NCBI RefSeq assembly: GCF_034931045.1
Contig: NZ_JAYGHH010000020.1
Location: 1 to 64,000 of the forward strand
DNA length: 64,000 nucleotides
Reading direction: 5' to 3'
DNA from: Nodularia sp034931045
GTDB lineage: Bacteria > Cyanobacteriota > Cyanobacteriia > Cyanobacteriales > Nostocaceae
In this document: positions 1 to 8,199 of the stretch, piece after piece
Position numbering within the stretch: position 1 is the stretch's first letter
How the letters are laid out: each line of letters starts with the position of its first letter
The notes under the pieces: generated by a model
Seen by the model: the letters and a program-made list of their open reading frames with translations, nothing else
Database searches by the model: none
What the model was told of the DNA's origin: nothing
Translations under genes and position numbers: made by a program

Positions 1-955
1 GATAATTACAACAACGCTGCCAGATTATTTGAACCGCTTTCAGCAAATCTTTAAACAACAAATATTCGGTACCATGCAACTGCTGATAAATACTGATATG
101 GCAACGTATGCGCTGATAAAGACTCAGTTCAAACAGCCAGATAGAAACCATATATTCCCAAACTATTCTCCAATGAGGGAATAATATTTTACCCTTTTTA
201 GCTGAGTCAAACCAAACTGTATAGGCATAGAAATCAGGTAAAATGCTAGACGTAGATTGAGAATTATCATTCGTCAACAAATGATAATTTGGAAAGAACA
301 TACTCAATGATTGTTGCGAATGGCTTCTGGCAAAGAATAGGTATTCAGGAATCTCATAAAATTGACCAAGCAAACCTATTCTTAACAGTAAAATTCCATC
401 CGCCGTTCCATAACTACCCATAGGTGGGATTTTTCTGAGAGTAATAGCACGAATTACTCCATAAGTCTGATAACAGAGATGCTTAGTAAGTAACTGCTGA
501 AAACGCTTATGAGGGTTTTCGGAATCGGTGTTGAGTTTTATATTGTATTTTTGCAGAAAATCACCATTTTCATCTATGAAAGATACATGAGAATGGCATA
601 ATACCACTTTCGGATTATTGTCAAGTACATCCACACATTTGCTCAGAAAATCTGGCGCGTGTAAATCATCATAAGCTGCCCATTTAAAGTATTCGCCCAC
701 AGACAAATCAAAGACACGATTGAAGTTATGTGAACAACCGAGATTACTCTGATTACGGTAGTAACGAATACGGTTATCTTGAGCAGCATAATCTCGACAA
801 ATTTCTTCAGTATTATCTGTCGAGGCGTTATCTGAGATGATTAACTCAAAATCTGCAAAAGTCTGAGCCAAAAGTGAATCGAGAGATGCTTTAATAAACT
901 TTGATCCATTGTATACAGGCAATCCAATGCTTACTTTTGGCAGGTTGTTGCTCAT
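1..955 (-). CDS. Family 2 glycosyltransferase, 3' part outside the window
   Basis: Reading the minus strand from the ATG at 955 gives an open frame of 318 codons that runs off the left edge without a stop. The N-terminus (SNNLPKVSIGLPVYNG) and the following SDNASTD-type stretch are the nucleotide-sugar-binding start of GT-A family 2 enzymes. A YDDLHAPDF stretch about 100 residues in matches the DxD-type metal site. The gene lies 45 bp downstream of hgdA on the same strand, so it may be co-transcribed with the glycolipid export genes. Transfer of a sugar to a lipid or glycan is an inference. I cannot say whether it corresponds to HglT, the glycosyltransferase of heterocyst glycolipids. Confidence 0.8.
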   Translation of the reverse strand, partial: MSNNLPKVSIGLPVYNGSKFIKASLDSLLAQTFADFELIISDNASTDNTEEICRDYAAQDNRIRYYRNQSNLGCSHNFNRVFDLSVGEYFKWAAYDDLHAPDFLSKCVDVLDNNPKVVLCHSHVSFIDENGDFLQKYNIKLNTDSENPHKRFQQLLTKHLCYQTYGVIRAITLRKIPPMGSYGTADGILLLRIGLLGQFYEIPEYLFFARSHSQQSLSMFFPNYHLLTNDNSQSTSSILPDFYAYTVWFDSAKKGKILFPHWRIVWEYMVSIWLFELSLYQRIRCHISIYQQLHGTEYLLFKDLLKAVQIIWQRCCNY

Positions 956-1000
956 ATAAAACAATTGTTAGGTAAAATCTAAAACCTGTTTGACTACATT

Positions 1001-1990
1001 TTAGATATCAGTTTTTTTGAGCCATGCTTGTGTTATGCGTAAACCATCTTCTAAATCAATTTTTGGTTTATAATCTAACAAATTTTGGGCTTTAGCAATG
1101 GAATAAGCATGAGGACGACTCATAAAATCTACAGACTCTGGTAAGATATCAGCTTTTTTACGAAAGAGTTTTTGTCCTTGGGCGCGAAGTTTGAGAAATA
1201 ACTTCATTTCATCTTTGGGTAAAGACATGGGAGCAGCTAAACCTTCCATTGCAGCTAAACGCAGAAAATATTCTTTCCAGGAGGTTTCTTGACCATCGGT
1301 AATATTAAAAGTTTCACCGTATGTTTCCTTTTCAATTGCTAGAAATACAGCATCAATCAAGTTATCTATATATACATGATTCATCACTCCTTTACCATCA
1401 TTGGCATAAGCAAATAATTTTTGACGCATCATCGAAATTGGTCGAACTATCCAAGAAGTACTACCTGGCCCGTAAACATCTCCAGCCCGAATAATAATTA
1501 CACCAAAATCAGGGGGAGAATTTAGGGGTAAAAGTTCTGTTTCGGCTTCTATTTTTGTTTGACAGTAGGGATTATTTTCACCAGAAAGAGTTCCAGATTC
1601 TGTAATGCCATCTGCATAATTAAACCCGTAAACCATCACACTAGAAAGATGGACAAAAGTTTTCACGCCAGCATTTTTAGCAGCTTTAGCCATATTGACC
1701 GTACCGCCAACATTTAGCTCACGAAATTCTTTAATTGCACCAGCTTCTTGAGCCATTTGAGCCGTATGTAAAACAATATCTACACCTTCACAAGCTCTTT
1801 GGGCAATTTTAGGATCAGTAATGCTACCAACAATTATCTCAATACCCAAACTTTGGGCGGTTTTATTTACATCCGCAGAACTTTGTAATCCCCGAACTTT
1901 CATACCCTGTGCTATAGCTAATTCAGCTGCACGTAAACCAATAAATTCGTCAATACCAGTGATTAAAAGAGTTTGGTTTTGGAGGTTCAT
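1001..1990 (-). CDS. hgdA: NAD-dependent epimerase/dehydratase, HgdA-like
   Basis: This is an extended short-chain dehydrogenase of about 329 residues when started at the ATG at 1990 (MNLQNQTLLITG). The frame stays open upstream to 2071, but that extension does not look like the family N-terminus. A Rossmann start (TGIDEFIG), a VHLSSVMVYG strand and a YCQTK catalytic YxxxK are visible. The glycine motif is unusual because Glu replaces the middle Gly of GxxGxxG. The gene follows hgdC and hgdB, as in Anabaena PCC 7120, where HgdA is an epimerase gene linked to the HgdBC exporter. Action on the sugar head group or lipid of heterocyst glycolipids is known only by analogy. Confidence 0.82.
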   Translation of the reverse strand: MNLQNQTLLITGIDEFIGLRAAELAIAQGMKVRGLQSSADVNKTAQSLGIEIIVGSITDPKIAQRACEGVDIVLHTAQMAQEAGAIKEFRELNVGGTVNMAKAAKNAGVKTFVHLSSVMVYGFNYADGITESGTLSGENNPYCQTKIEAETELLPLNSPPDFGVIIIRAGDVYGPGSTSWIVRPISMMRQKLFAYANDGKGVMNHVYIDNLIDAVFLAIEKETYGETFNITDGQETSWKEYFLRLAAMEGLAAPMSLPKDEMKLFLKLRAQGQKLFRKKADILPESVDFMSRPHAYSIAKAQNLLDYKPKIDLEDGLRITQAWLKKTDI

Positions 1991-2106
1991 AATTGTGTCT
2001 GTGATTACTAAGTTATGTGATTTGAGTTGAATAGCAAGTATTAGCTGGCGATGTTTTTTAGTTAATACCAATTACCTAGAAATGTAGCTGAATGGAATTG
2101 GTATAT

Positions 2107-3307
2107 TTAGAAGATATCTGCTGGGTCTGCGGAACGGAGCTTATTAATAGCAAGTGACCCTGAAGTTATACACATTAAAACTGCTGAAACTAAAACAATT
2201 ATGGCATTATTAGCAGTCATCATGATTGGTAACTTTGTTACTTCCATGGCAAAACTATATAAGCCTATGGAAAACAAAAATCCTGGAATATAACCTAACA
2301 AAGCCAGAATTAACGCCTGTTTAAAAACTACATTTAATAGATATCCATTGGCATATCCAATAGCTTTTAAAGTTGCGTAGGCAATTAATTGATTAGCAAT
2401 ATTGCTGTAAAGGATTTGATAAACAATTACCACCCCAACCACAGAAGCCATAGTCAGCATGAGGTTAAGTATAAAACCAATGGGTGTTCTCACAGACCAA
2501 TACTCTTTTTCAAAATCAATAAAGCCTTGATGAGTGAAAATTTGGATATCATTAGGTAAATTTGCTGCTAATTGTTGCAACACTTGGTCTGGATTTGCTC
2601 CATAATTTAGGGTAATGACACCAATATCGATCATGTCTGCTGGACGAGTATTAGGATTTATCCTCAGAAAAGTTGAATCACTAACAATTAAATTACCATC
2701 TACACCAAAGGAAGGCCCTAAGCTGAATAAGCCCCCTACTCTAATTCTGTAACCAATGGGAGCATCAAAGGGGAATAGTTCAATTGTCTGCTCAGTATTT
2801 CCTGCATCAAAGTTGGCGGCAATAGGGCCAAACTCTGGGCGAGAAATTCGATCAAAAAGGACAATATCAGGAATTTTGAGTTTGTCTAAATTTTCGGCAA
2901 CTTCGGGGATATTCAATACGGATTTTCCGGGGTCAAAGCCAATTACNNNNNNNNNNNNNNNNNNNNNNNNNTATGGAATATTTCTCTCCAGTTGCGGGAT
3001 TTTTTAATTTCGCAAATTGCAAATATATGGGGCTAACTGACTCTACACCATCAAAACCCAAGGTTTGGTATAAACGGCTGCGGGAAAAACTTTGAGTTGC
3101 GGTTAAAGATTTATATTGTGAACTAACTAAAAATAGATCACCTTGGAGATTTTGATGCAGTGCGGTAGCACTAGAATAAAGCGCATCTTGAAAGCCTAGT
3201 TGAATGAAGGTGAGTAGCACAATAAAAGCAATCCCAGCTACAGCCACGAGAAACCTAACTTTTTGTTGGGCTAGCTGTAGCCATGCTAAAGGAATTTTAA
3301 AATTCAT
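2107..3307 (-). CDS. hgdC: DevC-type ABC exporter permease HgdC, interrupted by an assembly gap
   Basis: Two open pieces, 3307 down to the gap at 2971 and from 2946 down to 2107, together encode one DevC-family permease of close to 400 residues, the usual family length. The N-terminal piece has a cytoplasmic start (MNFKIPLAWLQLAQQKVRF) and a first membrane helix. The C-terminal piece has a periplasmic domain and three more hydrophobic helices ending in ADPADIF. The frames on the two sides of the 25 N differ by one. Family comparison suggests only a few residues are missing (GEKYSI then VIGFDP), so the gap length is probably a placeholder. The permease pairs with the upstream membrane fusion protein and needs an ATPase encoded elsewhere. 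Confidence 0.85.
2947..2971. other. Assembly gap of 25 N inside hgdC
   Basis: A run of 25 unknown bases interrupts the permease gene. The reading frames on the two sides do not match at this length, so the true gap is probably shorter or of a different size, rather than the gene being broken. Confidence 0.95.
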
Positions 3308-3450
3308 GGTTTAATACCATTTGGGATTTTGTTTTGTGGGGACGCAATTTATATGAGGAAAGTACCGCATTGGCGTTAGCCTCTCCCTTTGGGAGAAGGA
3401 CGCAAAGGAAAGAAGGAAATTTAGCGCAACTATGGTTACGCTAGGTATAT

Positions 3451-4659
3451 TTAGAGTTGAATGGCTACGTCTACTTGTAAGTTTGTTAATCGGGCTACCC
3501 GTTGGCTATCTGCGGGGTCGCTGATACTGATTTTTACTTCAACTATTCTGCGGTCTGTATCTGCTGCGGGATTAAGGCTGAAGATGCTTTGTCTGTCAAT
3601 TTGCCAACCTATTTTGCTGACAGTTCCCTCTATTTTTCCGGAAAAGGCGTTGCTAGTAATGGTTGCTTTTTGGCCTATTTTTACTTTTTGAATGTCAGTT
3701 TGATACACTTCGGCAATTACATACATTTGAGATATTTTACCTATCTCAGCAAATCCGTTACTGCTAATTACTTCGCCTGTTTTGGCGTGAATTTTTAAAA
3801 TTTGACCGTTTATAGGAGATTTGAGGTATGTTAATTCTTGGTCTGCTTGTGCTTGTTTGATAGCAGTTACAGCACTTTTGACTTCAGTTTGTGCCAATTC
3901 TACATCAACGGTACGGACTTCGCTAATACTGTTAAGTCTGGCTTTGGCTTCTTTGAGTTGGTCTTGAAGTGTGTTTCGAGTTCGGTTGAGACTGGCTTTG
4001 GCTTCTGCCAGCTGCTGTTGTACAGTCTTGAGTTGTAACGCCCTAGTATCTGCGACGGAGGCGGAAACAGCACCGTCTTTGTATAACTGCTGATATCGAT
4101 TGTTTTCGCTTTGGGCGTTATCTACTTCAGCCTGGATACGATTGATTGTCGCTTGTTGAGCCGCAATGTCTCCTTTTAATTGTGACTCTAAACGGGCGAT
4201 CGCAGCTCTTTGGGCGGCAATATCTCCGGGTTTAGCTCCAGACTGGACTTGTGCTAGTCTAGCCTTGGCAATTTCTAGTTGATCTAAAGCCTGTTGCAAG
4301 GCGGCTGTGGAGCGAGCATAATTTTCTAAATATGCCAATACTTGTCCAGCTTTAACTTCTTCTCCTTCCTTCACCAAGGTTTTTTCAACCCGCACACCGT
4401 TGACTGAATTGGGTGCAGACAAATTTGTCACTTCACCGTCAGGTTGCAAACGTCCCAAAGCTGTCACCGCAAGTTTAGCAGGGGTAGCAGTAGGCTGGGG
4501 CAAATTCGCTGGAGTAGTCTGAACTTGAGTGCTAAATCGATTTTGTGAAAGGCTGTAAAAAGTTACTAATCCAGTCGCTAAAGTGATAGAAGCTGCCAAA
4601 ATTATCCGCCACCGACCGAGGGGTTTTGTGAGGAACTGGCGTTCTTTGTTTGCTGCCAT
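3451..4659 (-). CDS. hgdB: DevB-type membrane fusion protein HgdB
   Basis: This 402-residue protein has one N-terminal membrane anchor (about residues 17-36), a lipoyl-like hairpin (GEEVKAGQVLAYLEN), a long coiled-coil section (about 115-270) rich in Gln, Ala and Glu, and a C-terminal beta-barrel region with YLKSPINGQILK. That order is typical of the DevB/HlyD membrane fusion proteins that link an inner-membrane ABC exporter to an outer-membrane duct such as TolC/HgdD. It is the first gene of the minus-strand set hgdB-hgdC-hgdA, 143 bp upstream of hgdC. In Anabaena PCC 7120 the homologous pair affects the composition of the heterocyst glycolipid layer. No DevA-type ATPase gene lies beside it. 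Confidence 0.85.
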   Translation of the reverse strand: MAANKERQFLTKPLGRWRIILAASITLATGLVTFYSLSQNRFSTQVQTTPANLPQPTATPAKLAVTALGRLQPDGEVTNLSAPNSVNGVRVEKTLVKEGEEVKAGQVLAYLENYARSTAALQQALDQLEIAKARLAQVQSGAKPGDIAAQRAAIARLESQLKGDIAAQQATINRIQAEVDNAQSENNRYQQLYKDGAVSASVADTRALQLKTVQQQLAEAKASLNRTRNTLQDQLKEAKARLNSISEVRTVDVELAQTEVKSAVTAIKQAQADQELTYLKSPINGQILKIHAKTGEVISSNGFAEIGKISQMYVIAEVYQTDIQKVKIGQKATITSNAFSGKIEGTVSKIGWQIDRQSIFSLNPAADTDRRIVEVKISISDPADSQRVARLTNLQVDVAIQL

Positions 4660-5120
4660 ATTTTTATTCCAATTGTGCTATGCCAGGGGACAACCTAAAT
4701 GGCTATATCATTTGAATGCAATAGACTCATCTACAAATTAACCAAGAGCATTTTTCTCTGTAGTTTTATTTCAGTAAATTGAGAGGTCTAATTAGTTCTA
4801 TATAAATTGTTGTACGCCTGTACAGCCGTCGTTATCAGTTATCAGCAGTCAAGAGACATTATTGGGTTGAGTTATTCCACCACAAGCCTTGTTCACTGTT
4901 CACTGATTTCATGGTGGTGTGACTGCAAATCTTTCTTAGTTTTATCCTAGTTTGACACCGAATCAAGTAGTGTAAAATACAATCTGACTAGGATGAAAAG
5001 CTAAATTTTAAGATAGTCGAAGCGCTGAGAAAGTTAACTATGAAAAATTCGAGTTAGCTTGTCTTTGAGTATTGCAAATATTGCTGTTTTTGTCAATCTG
5101 GTGTTGCTTGGTGTCAAAAG

Positions 5121-5184
5121 AGGCAGGGGAGCAGGGAGCAGGGAGCAAGGGGGAGTTAGAAATTACTTTAAACTTCCTTACTTA
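5121..5184 (+). repeat. G-rich STRR-type repeat with conserved tail, copy A
   Basis: AGCAGGG heptamers are followed by a 26-base tail (GAAATTAC to TTACTTA, 5159-5184). The tail recurs exactly at 6803-6828, preceded there by a similar G-rich run. The two copies lie as direct repeats on either side of the ParB-like gene. Confidence 0.8.
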
Positions 5185-5217
5185 CATCAGTTTTCATGTA
5201 TTTGAACTACATTTGTC

Positions 5218-5245
5218 GTAGGGGCGCAAGGCCTTGCGCCCCTAC
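5218..5245. repeat. 28-base perfect palindrome starting GTAG
   Basis: GTAGGGGCGCAAGG is followed directly by its reverse complement, giving a perfect palindrome with GTAG/CTAC ends. It resembles the other dispersed GTAG palindromes in the window in size and ends, but has different arm sequence. Confidence 0.9.
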
Positions 5246-5404
5246 CACGTGATCTATTTACCTAAAAATACCTGTAATAACCTGTTTTTTTCTCCCCTGC
5301 ACCCTGCCCCTTGCCCCCCTGCCTCTTCTTTGACTCGCCATTGAGCATAGTGATGCAATATATTGAGATATTCCTTGGACTGACTGCCCTTAAAAATAGT
5401 AATT

Positions 5405-6733
5405 ATGCCTATAGTGTCCATAGACCAAATTCGGATTGGTCGCAACCGCCGTCCGGTTAAGGGCGAAAAGGTGAATGAGTTGAAGGAGTCAATTCGGGCT
5501 AATGGTTTATTAAACCCGATTACGGTGGATCAAAAGCTGAATCTGATTGCGGGGCTACATCGTTTGACAGCTTGCAAACTTTTAGGGCTGGAGGCTGTTG
5601 AGTGCAATATTGTTAACTATGAAAATTCTGACCAATCCCGTTTAGCGGAAATTGATGAGAATTTGATTCGTAATGAGTTGGAACCTTTGGAGCGTTCGGA
5701 ACTGTGGTTTGAGCGAGACGAAATCTTAGCACGGATGGGTTTAAGGGCAAAGGTTGGCGATAATCAATATACAGCCAAAGGTGGCGAAACGGTTTCACCA
5801 CCGTTAAAGCGCACTGTGGAGTTAGCGAAAGAGGTTGGGTATTCTGAACGCACCTTTCAGCACGGTAAGCAGATTGCTAAAAGTATTCATGTAGAGGTGA
5901 AAGAAATAATTAAGGGTTCGCCCATTGCTGATAGCCCTACTGCACTACTCAAGGTGGCTAGGGCTGGGAGTAAAGAGCGGATTTTGGCAGAAGAGTCTCA
6001 AAAGGCTTGGGAATTAGCCGAGGCGAGAGGAGATGCGGCAGAATCGGCAAAGCAAGCTCAATTGATGCTGGAAGCTAGAGCGCAGCAAAAAGATTTACAG
6101 ATTTTGGCATACAAAAGTGCTATGGCGCAACGGGAAGCTAAGTTGGCGCAAAAGAAAAGTCAACGTCAACCGGAACCACTCGTTAGTGATGAAATTAAAG
6201 TTAAAATTGGTGAAGAATGGATGCTGGGAAGGCATTTAGTGTATTGTGATCGTACTGCTAGTTCAGAATTTAGAAACCTGTTACCATCAAATGCAGCTTT
6301 AGCGATCGCTACCCTTTCTCAGACTTGGGAGCATAATTACTTAATAGATGAGGCGCGAGTTGTGGCGGTGTTGCGTTCTGAAGGTCATATTTATAATTTT
6401 TATCGCCATAACCAAATGCCTTTTCAATATGAATTAGTTCTAGGTAATCTGTATGTAGGAATTTTTTCTCATCAATCAATATCTCAGCCACAGACATCAA
6501 TTAATGTTGACGGAGTAGAAGGTATTGTCAACTACTTAATTAATTTGTATACCCATCAGAATAATTTTGTAATTGCTCCCTTTATGGGAAATGGTGAAAT
6601 TCTCATTGCTTGCGAAAGAATGGGGCGAATTTGTTTTATTGGCGATGAAAATCCCCAATTGGTGAACCGGGGAATCATGCGGTGGCAGAAATGGACTAGT
6701 AAACTACCCCATAAAATTGGCTTGGGGTCTTAG
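5405..6733 (+). CDS. ParB-like N-terminal domain fused to a degenerate DNA methylase domain
   Basis: The protein has 442 residues. The first 110 or so form a ParB/Srx-type domain with the AGLHRL (GxHR) motif and the NLIRNELEPLERSE helix. The middle (about 190-260) is Ala/Gln/Lys-rich and probably helical. The last 180 residues follow the layout of ParB-associated N6-adenine methylases: WMLGRHLVYCDR, then a C-terminal FVIAPFMGNGEILIACERMGR. In active enzymes the corresponding motifs are DPPY and DPFxGSG. Here the DPPY position is not recognisable and DPF has become APF, so catalysis is unlikely. A DNA-binding or regulatory role is an inference. The gene stands alone between the hgd and hgl genes, flanked by direct repeats. 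Confidence 0.75.
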   Translation: MPIVSIDQIRIGRNRRPVKGEKVNELKESIRANGLLNPITVDQKLNLIAGLHRLTACKLLGLEAVECNIVNYENSDQSRLAEIDENLIRNELEPLERSELWFERDEILARMGLRAKVGDNQYTAKGGETVSPPLKRTVELAKEVGYSERTFQHGKQIAKSIHVEVKEIIKGSPIADSPTALLKVARAGSKERILAEESQKAWELAEARGDAAESAKQAQLMLEARAQQKDLQILAYKSAMAQREAKLAQKKSQRQPEPLVSDEIKVKIGEEWMLGRHLVYCDRTASSEFRNLLPSNAALAIATLSQTWEHNYLIDEARVVAVLRSEGHIYNFYRHNQMPFQYELVLGNLYVGIFSHQSISQPQTSINVDGVEGIVNYLINLYTHQNNFVIAPFMGNGEILIACERMGRICFIGDENPQLVNRGIMRWQKWTSKLPHKIGLGS

Positions 6734-7538
6734 AGACTTCCAAATAAAAAAATATCCCGTCGTTTTGAGAGCAGGGGCAGGGAGCGGGGAGCAGGGGGAG
6801 TGAGAAATTACTTTAAACTTCCTTACTTAACTACCTTTCGTCTTCTTTGATTCACAAAGTTATTTCTAAATCTGTAACTGCTTTGTCAGACATTACTAGA
6901 TGCGGTCAAAGTTTAGGCAATTCATCACAAATAGGATTTGTTTATTATGCACTATCTTCCAAATTAATATTTGCTTTATAAATTACCATTGGTTTATATA
7001 GGTAGTTTTATTTTAAAAGGGAATCATTTTTTTGGCTTTAATTATGATGTTCTTCTGAAAAATAAGTTTAAATGGCTTGGTATTTTGCAAAAGTGTTAAT
7101 TAAACTATAACTGGTGACATAAGAGATACGTACTGAGATAAAAAAATGAGATTATGAAGGCAATTTAGCTAAATCATGAAAATAAAATCAAGTTAATTAA
7201 AATACTTGTATATCGTGTCTTTTACAAAATTGCTACCAGCAAGAATCTAGTTTATTTATAAAATTACCTTAAACAAATGATTTAGTTTCTGTGAATCATG
7301 CTATTGTTTTTATTAATTCAACCCTTTCAAAGCGGCAAGGAAAATTAGTTATTTTGTTCAAATTTGAAAAAGAAAAACTAAACCTGACTGCATTTGCATC
7401 ACCCTATAAGTGTGTGAGTATTTCTTCAGAAAAATGCATGAATTCAGAATATCGAGGAATGTTTTTTCTGTAACGAAGTTGTCAACTTTTCTGGGTCAAA
7501 TTGCTTAAAATAAATTATCTTGGAAGCTGAAACTGGCT
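6734..7538. other. AT-rich intergenic region
   Basis: About 800 AT-rich bases follow the ParB-like gene. The first part holds copy B of a G-rich repeat (6771-6828). A 60-codon frame at 7291-7473 starts with GTG without a clear ribosome site, and I do not regard it as a gene. No RNA gene or clear promoter was recognised. Confidence 0.5.
6771..6828 (+). repeat. G-rich STRR-type repeat with conserved tail, copy B
   Basis: This is a direct copy of the element at 5121-5184. A G-rich heptamer-like section is followed by an exact 26-base tail at 6803-6828. The copies are about 1.65 kb apart and bracket the ParB-like gene. Confidence 0.8.
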
Positions 7539-7817
7539 ATGGCATTTATCAAGATTCAGAACGTTGTCATTAACACCAGCTACGTTGCTGCGGTTAGGCT
7601 AGATACTCAAACTAGTTTGGGAGAAAAAGGCGTTTCTGTCCTAGTAGCTACTCCTCAGTTTTCCTTGATCCAGTGGGATACGCTCACTGAAAATCTCTAT
7701 CATTACGAATGGATGGAATTCACTGGTCAAGCAGCTAACGTACTCCAAGACTATTTTTCCAGCTTCAACAACGTGATTGACCTATTGCCTCAATATCAAG
7801 AATCGAGTCCTGTATAA
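7539..7817 (+). CDS. Small protein of unknown function upstream of hglE
   Basis: A 92-residue frame starts at ATG 7539, with a GGAAG ribosome-site candidate about 12 bases upstream. I do not recognise a family. The protein is soluble with alternating beta-like segments (IKIQNVVINTSYVAAVRLD, VSVLVATPQFSLIQW) and an acidic C-terminus. It has no signal peptide, membrane helix or obvious metal ligands. The codon choice and regular protein composition suggest a real gene. It is oriented toward hglE, 382 bases upstream of it, but a functional link to glycolipid synthesis is not shown by the sequence. Confidence 0.6.
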   Translation: MAFIKIQNVVINTSYVAAVRLDTQTSLGEKGVSVLVATPQFSLIQWDTLTENLYHYEWMEFTGQAANVLQDYFSSFNNVIDLLPQYQESSPV

Positions 7818-8199
7818 GATTATTTCACGAATGCTGGATTCCGAAATTGCCTGGAATTGCTCAAAGCAGCCATTAATTAGGGCGGAAAAACAGTATGTAT
7901 CGTGTGTGGTTGATTTAGAAACAAGCAGTTTCAGTATATTTCCTCCAACTGAGGTACACAATGGCGGGCTTTCCTGCTGACTCCACAAGATTAATAAAAT
8001 TAAAATGTGTACTTCGTTTCTTTGTCAGGTGCTATAAACTATACCAGTTCTGCCAAATCAGACTAAATCTGAGTTCTTAATTACGTTCGCGTAGCGTTCC
8101 GCAGGAAAGGGAGCATTACGAATTACGAATTAGGAATTACCGTAGCGATCGCCACACAAGCTATCACAATCCACAGAACTTAAGAACAGTATATGCCTT
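7818..8199. other. Leader region of hglE
   Basis: The 382 bases before hglE contain short Nostoc-type repeats (a GCGTAGCGTTCC stretch near 8090), heptamers at 8116-8140 and a HIP1-like GCGATCGCC near 8145. The promoter of the cluster probably lies here, but I cannot point to a clear -10 box or to an NtcA site of the form GTA-N8-TAC. Confidence 0.5.
8116..8140 (+). repeat. Heptanucleotide STRR (TTACGAA)
   Basis: TTACGAA, TTACGAA, TTAGGAA and a final TTAC are arranged head to tail 60 bases upstream of hglE. Such 7-base tandem repeats are typical of heterocystous cyanobacteria. Confidence 0.8.

Larger units (their letters stand above)
4660..5404. other. Intergenic region upstream of hgdB and of the ParB-like gene
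   Basis: These 745 bases separate two divergent genes and should hold both promoters, although I see no convincing -10/-35 pair. They contain a short dyad TGTAC-gcct-GTACA at 4811-4824, a G-rich repeat at 5121-5184, a perfect palindrome at 5218-5245, and a C-rich stretch at 5290-5327 that is roughly the inverse of the G-rich one. A tRNA or other RNA gene is not apparent. Confidence 0.6.

Noticed and set aside
2107..3307. hgdC as a frameshifted pseudogene
   Set aside because: The frame change falls exactly at an N run of uncertain length; both halves are otherwise intact.
5254..5445. 63-codon minus-strand frame upstream of the ParB-like gene
   Set aside because: Contains the translated C-rich repeat and overlaps the real gene start.
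7291..7473. 60-codon frame starting with GTG
   Set aside because: No ribosome site, AT-driven composition and no recognisable protein features.
7777..7988. Short frames on both strands between the small gene and hglE
   Set aside because: One overlaps the end of the 92-residue gene, the other is its antisense; no coding signs.
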